DNA of 7,609 bases from an uncultured Flavobacteriales bacterium (GTDB lineage: Bacteria > Bacteroidota > Bacteroidia > Flavobacteriales_D > Sanyastnellaceae): the NCBI GenBank assembly GCA_913057815.1, contig CAJXOV010000096.1, positions 1-7,609 of the forward strand, written 5' to 3'. Below the pieces are notes generated by a model that saw only the letters and a list, made by a program, of their open reading frames with translations, was not told where the DNA came from and made no database searches. The first letter of the stretch is position 1; the number at the start of each line of letters is the position of its first letter. Position numbers and translations under genes: made by a program. Positions 1 through 7,564 of the stretch are shown in pieces.

Positions 1-39
1 GAGAGGTCTCGTGGGCTCGGAGATGTGTATAAGAGACAG
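1..39 (+). other. Sequencing adapter (Nextera read-2 side with Tn5 mosaic end), not genomic
   Basis: Positions 21-39 are exactly the 19-base Tn5 mosaic end used in Nextera tagmentation (AGATGTGTATAAGAGACAG). Positions 6-20 are the 15-base Nextera read-2 extension (GTCTCGTGGGCTCGG). Positions 1-5 (GAGAG) fit the tail of an i7 index. The same parts appear in reverse complement at the other end of the window. Genomic sequence starts at about position 40, so the gene at this end is cut by library construction and not by a natural boundary. Confidence 0.98.
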
Positions 40-2870
40 ATGTTCGCCAAAAACTGATGCTTGCTAGCATATGGGAATTTTTTAAACCCTTGTTTCATAG
101 TCATGAATCCTCCACCTAAAAACAAACCATCGTCTTGGCTATATCCAGCTGAAATGAGTGGCAAGTAAGAATCGTATTTAAACTCATTTCTCTCATAATC
201 GAAATGATCCTCTTCATGTTGAACTATTTGGAGTTTTAGTTTTTTTGCCTCTTTGAGTTCTTTATCCTTAAAATCATTCTTTCTAAATTCATAGATATGA
301 AGCTTTTTCTTCAGTCCATCAGCATTATAATCTAAGTGGTATTTATCTTTATCTGAACCTCCTATTATCCGAACCAACACTGAACAATCTAACCCTTTTC
401 CTTTAATCTCAAATTCATCATTACCGCCAATTCCATAGATTCTCACCTCTTTGGTTTCACCTGAAATGAATGTTCTATCAAAATGTAATTCGTCTTTTAC
501 TTTATCTCCTTTTTTACGAGTATAGGTTCTCACTCTTACATTTCCTTGAGTGTACTGAATCTTATAATATTCTTTCTCATAAGTTCCCACCACATCTACA
601 TTTTCAGCCAGAATCTCATAATATCTAACAGCGAATTCCTGGAGCTTATTTCTTCTTTCTTTAAGCGTAGCAATAGTGTACTCACCCGTATTTTCAAAAG
701 CACTTTCGGGAAGGAGCCTAACTGATTTTTCTATAAGTTGGTCAGTCAGTTCATTTTGTAAAGAATCAGCTACAGCTTTCCAATCGTCCAAGTCTAAGTT
801 CGTCAGATATGCTCTATCTACCCATTGAGCATTCATGTTTTGTCCACCCATATCTCTGACATCAGGAGTGAAACTTTGGAATCTTCTTTGAGCCCAAGTT
901 CTAGAAGCCAAAAATGGAACCAGGCCATCTTGCTTGAAGTAGACTTGATCTCTATCTCTAGGAATGGGTTTATAAGTGATTTTATCTCCTTTTTTAAATC
1001 TGGCCCATCTCCACTGGTCATCATGTCTATCCCAATCTGCTATGAAATTATCGAAAAGCCTAGCTCTCAGCATAGGATATTTATCCACTTTAGCATCATG
1101 GGTTTCTCTTATTTTATCTATGACTTCAAAGGAGCTCACTACTTTTTTAGCATTTCCGAATGAAGGATTAATCTCTTGATTATGAGCTGGTCTTTCTTCA
1201 AATAGCACTAACATTCCTTTAAACTCTTCTCTAAACTCACCTAACCTTGGGTGGTCTGGTAAGGTCACTATTTTAGGATTTGTATGATACACTTTAGCCG
1301 CTTCAGCCATAGGCGGAACAGTTACAAAAGCATAAGGATGTGAACCAGCTATTCCATCTTTAACTATATCTGCTATTACGGTAGTCTTTAGCTCTTTTGT
1401 AAGCAATCTGTCTGGGAACTTATTTATGGATCTGGAAACGTATTGGATTCCATCGGCTCCTTCGTAACGAATTGACTTTGTCTGCATTCCTCCACCTTTT
1501 TGCAACGCTATAAGACCTCCACCAATACTGTCCATATTAAGAACAGGAACATTGATAGTATCAGTCCAAGAATCTCTGTAAAGTTTTCCTAATAGTTTTT
1601 CTTTTAATGGGCCGGCAGCATAATCAGCGTGAGCTACATGAGGAGTCAATTTCGGACTGTAAGTATATGGTTCATCCAGATTAATTTCGGGCTTAGGTTG
1701 AGGAACGTTACTTATCTTTTTTGAATAAAGGACTTTTCCGGTGGGCGAGTCACTAGCAGGTGTTATAAACTCTACCCATATTTCACCATTCTGATATTCT
1801 ATTACTCTAGAGAACCCCTGTTCACTAGCGGCAAAATCAATATTATTGTTTTTTCTAACTACAGTAGCCTTACTTCCACCTCCACTTAAAATGTGGTTAA
1901 TTCCATTTTTATTTACAAACTGAAGATTATGATCATGTCCACTGGTATATACCAAGTTAGGGTAACCCTCAAATTCACTTTCTAGAAGGCCAACTAAAGC
2001 GCTATATCGCTCATGAGGAATATCCTGAATATTTCCGATGTATTTTCTATAAAGAGGATAAATACTTCCTAAACCAGGCAGTGGTATATAGGCCTTTTTA
2101 GAAAGTTTAGTGAGTGGGAATAAGTGGTCTTTAAGCCTAAAATAACCTCCATGCTCTCCATTAGAATAAAGAGGATGATGACCAGCTACTACGATCTGTT
2201 TGTCCCTGTTATCATTTAGCATTTCTCTAATCGCTAAAATGAAATCTGCATCATTTTTTACATCACAACCTCCCCTGTCACCTACTGGCTTTCCTTCTTT
2301 CTGCAGCCACCATTGAGTGTCTATTATAATTAAGGCTATATCTTCTCCAAACTCAATTAGTTCTGGACCGGGACAGCCGTCACTAGGATAAAACACTTTT
2401 TCGTTAAGGTATTTCTCTATGAATTTTTCCTGCCTTTTTAAGTACTTTAATCCATCGGAATGTCCTTTATGCCAGTCGTGGTTTCCAGGAATAAAAGCGA
2501 CTTGGCCACCAAAGTTCAGTACTGCATCTAATTGGACTTTAATTTTAGCTTCATCCAAGGGTCTTTCTGGGTGATGCTTAGAGTGCATTCCATCATGATA
2601 AATATTATCTCCTAGAAAAATAACACCCGTTTTGGCAGGGTCAGTAAGTTTAATAGACTCGGCTAATGTTGAAAGTGTAGAATCAGTCCCAACTATGGTT
2701 GGCTCTCCTGCATCGCCAATTAAATATAAAACACTTTTAGCATTTTTTAATCCACTATTAGCTTCAATACTATAAGCTGTTTGATTAGAATTATAAAAGG
2801 GTTTTTTAACTGAACAAGAGTGCAATATAGCAAGCGTCAATATGATGGAAAGGGTATATGTTTTTTTCAT
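40..2870 (-). CDS. Metallophosphoesterase / Omp85-like beta-barrel fusion lipoprotein, partial (C-terminus missing)
   Basis: The frame is open from the ATG at 2870-2868 to the adapter junction, giving 943 residues with no stop. The N-terminus (MKKTYTLSIILTLAILHSCS) looks like a lipoprotein signal with Cys19 as the probable lipidated residue, although His at -2 is unusual. Residues 45-330 form a calcineurin-like/purple-acid-phosphatase-type metallophosphoesterase with all five motifs: GDAG 52-55, GDNIY 87-91, GNHDW 129-133, GHHP 230-233, GHDH 311-314. Cys166 and Cys202 are conserved in the upstream paralogue and may form a disulphide. Residues about 420-660 are a conserved central domain with a glycine-rich segment (KGGGMQTKS, 458-466), DWDRHDDQW (612-620) and PIPRDRD (635-641). 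A beta-rich linker follows, then the first strands of an Omp85-like barrel from about 895. By alignment with the paralogue about 300 residues are missing. The ATG overlaps the preceding stop (ATGA), suggesting translational coupling. A hydrolytic phosphoesterase role at the envelope is well supported by family motifs; the substrate is unknown. Confidence 0.9.
2867..2870 (-). other. ATGA stop/start overlap joining propeller and phosphoesterase genes
   Basis: On the minus strand the TGA stop of the propeller gene (2869-2867) overlaps the ATG of the downstream phosphoesterase gene (2870-2868) in an ATGA tetranucleotide. No clear Shine-Dalgarno sequence lies upstream (the preceding bases read AAAAATTTCAGTTT). 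Such overlaps usually reflect co-transcription and re-initiation by terminating ribosomes. The overlap also fixes this ATG as the likely start of the downstream gene. Confidence 0.85.
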
Positions 2871-3739
2871 AAACTGAAATTTTTATGGTACACAAGAGTA
2901 GATTTTTTAGCACTTCCTTTTTCATTTGAAATGACTAACACGTCATTAATAAAAGTGATTCCTTCGGGTTGGTTATATATTTTAGAACTTAAATTATATG
3001 CAGATTTAAGCACCATGTTTTGGTCATAAACAAGCATCGCTTTGGAATGATGAGAGACAATAATGAATTGACCATTATGAATGGTAATTCCAGAAGTACC
3101 AAAACCATCTTTGATTTTCTTACCAAGCGCCTTTTCCACCTCTTCCATCTTTATCTTTAAAAAGACCTCTTTATCAAGCTTTCCTTTTTTTATATCATAC
3201 TTGAAAATAGAACTGAATGATTTTTTATTCTTATCGGGTAGAGACTGACCTTTAGCTGCTATTAATAAAGTAGAATCAGATGAATTATAACACAATCCTT
3301 CTATATCATTTTTATGCTTTAGGTCAGTTTTAATTTTTTTAGTTTTGCCTGATTCCGTATTATATCTATGAAGATCACCAGAACTATCAACCACATATAT
3401 GTGTTTACCGACAGCTGCTATTCCTTCAAAATCATTCGGGTCTGAAAATGAAAATTCATCTAGAATATTACCATTTGAACTATCCAGTGAATAGATTTTC
3501 CCTTTTTCATCATTTATTGCCAAAAGTCCTTGAGCATCTGAAAAACTTAAACCAGATATTTCAGTCAGCTTCTTGTCTAATTTGATTGTTTTTGACTTCC
3601 CTAAATGATCAGAAGGGGCCTTTTTGTTATATCTTAAAACAGTCATCCCCATTAACAGAACTCCACCAACACTTACGACAACTATTAATAATCTGTTTAT
3701 AAATGTATACTTATCAATATGTTGTGAATTTTTATTCAT
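2867..3739 (-). CDS. Membrane-anchored beta-propeller protein, SdiA-regulated family-like
   Basis: This is a 290-residue protein from the ATG at 3739-3737. An in-frame TTG at 3751 would add four residues; the ATG is preferred as the commoner start, and neither has a Shine-Dalgarno sequence. Residues about 15-35 are one hydrophobic segment (NRLLIVVVSVGGVLLMGMTV) preceded by a short basic N-terminus, as in a signal anchor that leaves the rest in the periplasm. Residues 50-290 are a divergent beta-propeller with recurring turn signatures, one per putative blade: EISGL 60-64, DFEGI 103-107, DIEGL 145-149, TSGI 215-218, QPEGI 257-261. They are followed by strands such as IYVVDSSGDLHRYN. This pattern fits the SdiA-regulated / phytase-like propeller group common in Bacteroidota, whose biochemical role is not settled. 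It lies between two metallophosphoesterase-barrel paralogues, 24 bases after one and overlapping the other by 4, so it may serve the same envelope process. A propeller phytase-like esterase activity is possible but is not shown by any visible catalytic motif. Confidence 0.8.
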   Translation of the reverse strand: MNKNSQHIDKYTFINRLLIVVVSVGGVLLMGMTVLRYNKKAPSDHLGKSKTIKLDKKLTEISGLSFSDAQGLLAINDEKGKIYSLDSSNGNILDEFSFSDPNDFEGIAAVGKHIYVVDSSGDLHRYNTESGKTKKIKTDLKHKNDIEGLCYNSSDSTLLIAAKGQSLPDKNKKSFSSIFKYDIKKGKLDKEVFLKIKMEEVEKALGKKIKDGFGTSGITIHNGQFIIVSHHSKAMLVYDQNMVLKSAYNLSSKIYNQPEGITFINDVLVISNEKGSAKKSTLVYHKNFSL

Positions 3740-3763
3740 GAGATTTTTCAATGGATATTCAGT

Positions 3764-6700
3764 CTAATTTAGAAACGTTCCGAAAGTGAAGCCAGGATAG
3801 AAATTTTCTTCTTTTGACCAAGCTAAAGTAAATGAAAGAGTGAAAGATTTGGAGTATGGAACCACATAAAAACCTGTACCGTAACCAGATTTCGAGTTTG
3901 AGAATAATTTAATATTTTCCTCTTTTTCGAATACCCTTCCAGTATCATAAAAAGCGAGTATTCCAAATTTAGCTGGAGAATACTCATTCCTTTTTCTGGT
4001 GAGTTGCCATCTTAGCTCAGTGTTTAAAAATGCACGCGATTCTCCTGTAAATCTATTACTTGTATATCCCCTTAAACCAGTATCTCCTCCCAGATTAGAT
4101 TGCTTATAATATGGAAGTCCTCCAAATCCTTTAGTTCCGGCTAGTTTAAGACCAAGAGTTAGCTTATTTTTATTTCTAGTAGAGGTGTAATATTCAACAG
4201 ATGAAGAAACAAAAGCAAAGTTTTCTTTACCCCTTTCAATCCTTAAATTATACTCACTATCTATTACAGCTCTCACTCCCTTAGTAGGCAAACTGCTATG
4301 ATCTAATAAATCCAATGTCAGGTCTAAATGGAAAGGAATGGAAGAAATAGACTCGCTGGCTCCTGAGACACTATCCCTTACAATGTCTAAGAAAGAACCT
4401 GATTTAGGTGTGCTTTCAAACCTAGAATAACCTGTATAAATACTCAATTCACTTTTCTTCCAAAACCTTCTAGAAACTCCTATGTTTCCTGAGTATTCTA
4501 AATAATTAGTGAGGAAGAAACTATTTGTATCTAGATCTTGGTTGAACTCGGAGTCATCTCCAACACCGTAAAACGAATTATTCAAATTCGGATTTCCAAT
4601 GGTGCTCCGCGCTTTAATATTCCATTTCTGTATGACTTCATTCCATTCTCCTTGGTAAGTCAGTCCAGACCTGTTTAAAGTGGTATAAATTCCTTTAACA
4701 GAATGTTTAGAGCTGAAATTTCGTTTGTCCCATTTATGCCTCGTCCATGTATTTCCTAAACCAAAACTAAACCCTTGAAATGTGGAATAACTTATAGATA
4801 ATGAAGGTATCCATGAATTAAATTTTAAACTGCCTCTATCATAATTATAGAGGTCGTGATTCCAGTTGTTCTTGTATTGTTTGGTATGGCCAGAGTTTCG
4901 CTGCAACGCTGCTAAATCATAAATATCAAGCGACTTATAATCTGGAGGGAAATTATATGAATCATCTCCATGGCCACCTATAAAGACAAGTTGAATTTTA
5001 GATTTCTCTGATGCTTTGAGCATAAAAGCATCATCGCCATTAAGTCCATAGAACCTTATAAGCTTGGTCTCTGAACTGTTAAAGATTCTAGAGAAAAATG
5101 GTTTTCCAGAGGCTTGATACTTTTTAAAGTCATATATTTTTACGCTTACCTTTTCCTTATTTAAAACTTCTATTTCGAATCTATCTTTTTTATTGGAACC
5201 CACCAGCTCCACATCTTTGTTTAACCATTCGAAATAAGTATTGGCATACTGAACAAGGTCATCTCTTCTTTGTTTTAGATGATAGATGATTTCTTCACCA
5301 GAGAGTTCAAAAACTTCTTTTGGGAGCGCCTTCACAGAGTTAACAATAAGCTCATCCGTAAGCATGTTTTGAATTGTTTTCGCTTCCTTTATGAAATCTT
5401 CCATAGAAAGTTGAGTGGAAATAAAACGGTCTAAGAATCTAGCTTGGAATACTTGACTTCTAAACCCTCTTATCTTATGGTCAAATCCTTCTATGTTGTT
5501 AATTCCAAAAGGTAAATCAGCTATAAAAGGCAGAATCCCATTCCACTTGGAAAGCACCATGTCTCTATCTCTAGGAATAGGCCTATAAATGGTTTTATCA
5601 CCCTCATTAAAAGCAGCCCATTTCCAATTGTCTTCATGCTTACTCCAGTCAGCTACCAGCACGTCAAAAAGCCTGGCTCTTATAAATTCTTCAGCATCCA
5701 CTTGATGATTATTACTCCCATATAATTTAGAGAAGAGGTCATTGCTCTTGACAATTTTATCTGCATCTCCAAATAAGTCGCCTGCGCTATTTGGTTTTCC
5801 TGGGTGCTCCTCTAACGTACCCAGCATACCTCCAAAAACAGACTGAAATTTTCCTAGTTCACTACTGTTCGGCATCATGTAAAGCTTAGGTGTAGCGTGT
5901 AAAATATCTAAAGGTTCTAATAGTGGAGCTATAATTAGGGAACCATACGGCTGTTGAGCACTTGTTTGATCTTTAAAGATGGTGCCTATTACAGTAGATC
6001 TAACATCAAAAGCCAGTGCTTTGGAAGGATCTTTATTTACTGACCTAAAGGCGTAAACATCTCCAGTTTCTGAGATTAATTTTAGAGAGGTCGTTTGGCG
6101 ACCACCACCTTTTTTTAATGGAAATAGCTTATTGTTATCAGACAGAGAAAGCACAGGAACATTAATTTCCTCTGCCCAGTCTTTTCTGTATCTAGTTCCA
6201 AAAACTATTTTATGAAGTAACCCTTTGGTATAATCATCTGTAGCTGCTGTAGTGACGGTTCCAGATTTAGCTTGGATTTCATTAGTAGTTATGTCATTAG
6301 CAATAGCGTTGCAAGGCACAAATGCTGAATTAATAATAGTTCCTTCAGGAAGTGTGCTTCCTGAGCAGGCAGAGCCAAATAACTTGTTTTCCATAGCAAT
6401 AGAGAACGTATTAGAAAGTGGGTCAAATTTCAAAAAAGTAGAATTTACGCCTCCATTTTCTTTATAAGTGATTTTTATAATTCCGAGTTCTTTAGATCTA
6501 AAAACCGCATCTTTATTTGAGGAGACATAAGCGGAAGAGAATAACGCGCCACTATTTATCAAGTAGTTATTTCTCAATCGAACTATTTGCTGATTTTTTT
6601 CATGAGAAGAAGCATAAATAAGATTTTGATGAGAAACTAAAATCTCATTCATCATCGAATTATAGACTTGTAATCGCTGGTTTGAAATATCTAAATTATC

Positions 6701-7438
6701 TCCGATATGGGCATGGTATGCATCAATAAAACTACCTACTAAAGGGAATGGGGTGAGCTCATCTTTCAGACTAAAGTGACCTCCGTAATTTCCTAAAGAT
6801 GAAATCGGATGGTGTCCTAAAATAAGCACGTTTTTATCCTTGTTCTTTTCTATTAAATCCTCTATCTCTTCCTGAATGTGAGAAGTTTCAGCGAATTCAC
6901 ATTCTCCAGATGAAGGAGATGGTTTTTCTTCTCTATGGTTCCACCATTGGCTATTTAAAGCTATAACTTCTAAATGATCTGATAGAGTTATGCTTTTAGG
7001 TCCAGGACAGCCATTTTTAGAAACCCACTTGACATTCTCTATTGAATTAAACTTCAGAAACTTCTTTATTCTTTTTTCTAAATCTAAAACTGAGCTAAAA
7101 CCAGTTTCATTTCCATAATCCCAATCTGCATCCCCAGATAGGATCAATACATTTCCATTTGGATAGTCCCCTATTTTCAGTAGAATGTTCGTTAGAATAT
7201 GAAACTGTTTTTCGTTATTGGTTGAAGGAGAAATCAGATCACCATTTATGACAATAGTAAAATGAGTCTCTGTTGGCAATACTGATGGGATATAAAGACT
7301 AACATCCAGTAAATTAGAATTCTCTGATAAATTCCCGAGTATAAAAACCTCATGGTCATTATAGCCAGACAGCTCAGCAATTTGGCCAACAGAGATGGCT
7401 GACCAGAGTGAAATAATTAAAGTGAAGAGAGACTTCAT
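3764..7438 (-). CDS. Metallophosphoesterase-like (degenerate site) / Omp85-like beta-barrel fusion protein
   Basis: This complete 1224-residue protein runs from ATG 7438-7436 to TAG 3766-3764. Residues 1-19 are a type I signal peptide (MKSLFTLIISLWSAISVGQ), probably cleaved before Gln19; there is no lipobox Cys. Residues 30-305 align with the metallophosphoesterase domain of the downstream paralogue but the site is eroded: GNLS 35-38 for GDAG, GDLIS 66-70 for GDNIY, GDADW 102-106 for GNHDW, GHHP 208-211 kept, SHEK 278-281 for GHDH. Cys144/Cys180 keep the 36-residue spacing seen in the paralogue; Cys358/Cys376 are extra. The central domain (about 405-640) has KKGGGRQTTS 442-451, YAFRSVNKDP 462-471, DWSKHEDNW 597-605 and PIPRDRD 620-626. 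A beta-rich linker with GGHGDDSYNF (821-830) precedes a barrel of about 350 residues (870-1224) with the Omp85 signature GLRGY at 1121-1125. The start lies 3 bases after the upstream regulator stop. It is probably an outer-membrane pseudo-phosphoesterase; the barrel and family are well supported, while loss of activity is inferred. Confidence 0.92.
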   Translation of the reverse strand: MKSLFTLIISLWSAISVGQIAELSGYNDHEVFILGNLSENSNLLDVSLYIPSVLPTETHFTIVINGDLISPSTNNEKQFHILTNILLKIGDYPNGNVLILSGDADWDYGNETGFSSVLDLEKRIKKFLKFNSIENVKWVSKNGCPGPKSITLSDHLEVIALNSQWWNHREEKPSPSSGECEFAETSHIQEEIEDLIEKNKDKNVLILGHHPISSLGNYGGHFSLKDELTPFPLVGSFIDAYHAHIGDNLDISNQRLQVYNSMMNEILVSHQNLIYASSHEKNQQIVRLRNNYLINSGALFSSAYVSSNKDAVFRSKELGIIKITYKENGGVNSTFLKFDPLSNTFSIAMENKLFGSACSGSTLPEGTIINSAFVPCNAIANDITTNEIQAKSGTVTTAATDDYTKGLLHKIVFGTRYRKDWAEEINVPVLSLSDNNKLFPLKKGGGRQTTSLKLISETGDVYAFRSVNKDPSKALAFDVRSTVIGTIFKDQTSAQQPYGSLIIAPLLEPLDILHATPKLYMMPNSSELGKFQSVFGGMLGTLEEHPGKPNSAGDLFGDADKIVKSNDLFSKLYGSNNHQVDAEEFIRARLFDVLVADWSKHEDNWKWAAFNEGDKTIYRPIPRDRDMVLSKWNGILPFIADLPFGINNIEGFDHKIRGFRSQVFQARFLDRFISTQLSMEDFIKEAKTIQNMLTDELIVNSVKALPKEVFELSGEEIIYHLKQRRDDLVQYANTYFEWLNKDVELVGSNKKDRFEIEVLNKEKVSVKIYDFKKYQASGKPFFSRIFNSSETKLIRFYGLNGDDAFMLKASEKSKIQLVFIGGHGDDSYNFPPDYKSLDIYDLAALQRNSGHTKQYKNNWNHDLYNYDRGSLKFNSWIPSLSISYSTFQGFSFGLGNTWTRHKWDKRNFSSKHSVKGIYTTLNRSGLTYQGEWNEVIQKWNIKARSTIGNPNLNNSFYGVGDDSEFNQDLDTNSFFLTNYLEYSGNIGVSRRFWKKSELSIYTGYSRFESTPKSGSFLDIVRDSVSGASESISSIPFHLDLTLDLLDHSSLPTKGVRAVIDSEYNLRIERGKENFAFVSSSVEYYTSTRNKNKLTLGLKLAGTKGFGGLPYYKQSNLGGDTGLRGYTSNRFTGESRAFLNTELRWQLTRKRNEYSPAKFGILAFYDTGRVFEKEENIKLFSNSKSGYGTGFYVVPYSKSFTLSFTLAWSKEENFYPGFTFGTFLN

Positions 7439-7441
7439 GAA

Positions 7442-7564
7442 TTAGCGTTGTGGACTAGAAATAGAGATGTATCTTCGATCATATTCTATAAGCCCTTCTT
7501 TTCTTAATTTAGATAAGGTATTATTTACCGTTTGCCTGGATGTGTTAGTTAGATGGGCTATATC
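7442..7564 (-). CDS. Crp/Fnr-family transcriptional regulator, C-terminal winged-helix fragment (N-terminus missing)
   Basis: The last 40 codons of a gene end with TAA at 7444-7442; the 5' part is lost at the adapter junction. The fragment begins DIAHLTNTSRQTVNNTLSKL, continues with KEGLIEYDRR and ends YISISSPQR. This is the helix-turn-helix and wing of the Crp/Fnr DNA-binding domain: an Ala-His-Leu helix, a turn, the recognition helix with Ser-Arg-Gln-Thr-Val, Leu-x-x-Leu-x-x-Glu-Gly-Leu-Ile, and a short beta hairpin. The effector-binding domain is not in the window, so the signal it senses cannot be inferred. Its stop lies 3 bases before the start of the large barrel protein on the same strand, so the genes are almost certainly co-transcribed and the regulator may control its own operon. 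A different winged-helix family (GntR or MarR) is less likely given the SRQTV signature. Confidence 0.85.
   Translation of the reverse strand, partial: DIAHLTNTSRQTVNNTLSKLRKEGLIEYDRRYISISSPQR

Noticed and set aside
825..1179. Plus-strand reading frames at 825-1163 and 976-1179 and a minus-strand frame at 833-1024
   Set aside because: They lie in other frames of the conserved central domain of the downstream barrel protein. Their translations are low-complexity and Ser/Phe-rich with no recognisable motif.
40..2870. Downstream large gene as a broken pseudogene, because no closed reading frame covers it
   Set aside because: Codon-by-codon reading on the minus strand from 2870 to 42 shows no stop or frameshift. 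The frame is simply not closed because the insert ends.
2820..3029. Plus-strand reading frame of 69 codons across the gene overlap
   Set aside because: It is antisense to the end of the propeller gene and the start of the next gene, both well supported, and has no recognisable features of its own.
2867..3739. Propeller protein as a secreted beta-propeller phytase
   Set aside because: It is shorter than typical propeller phytases and has an uncleaved-looking membrane anchor. The calcium- and phosphate-binding residues of phytases are not apparent. The SdiA-regulated-type propeller fits better, although the phosphoesterase context keeps the idea open.
3740..3763. An internal promoter or terminator in the gap between the upstream barrel gene and the propeller gene
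   Set aside because: The gap is only 24 bases, with no inverted repeat plus T-run and no room for a Bacteroidota-type promoter.
6252..6467. Plus-strand reading frame of 71 codons
   Set aside because: It is antisense to the upstream barrel gene, with no domain, signal or context to support it.
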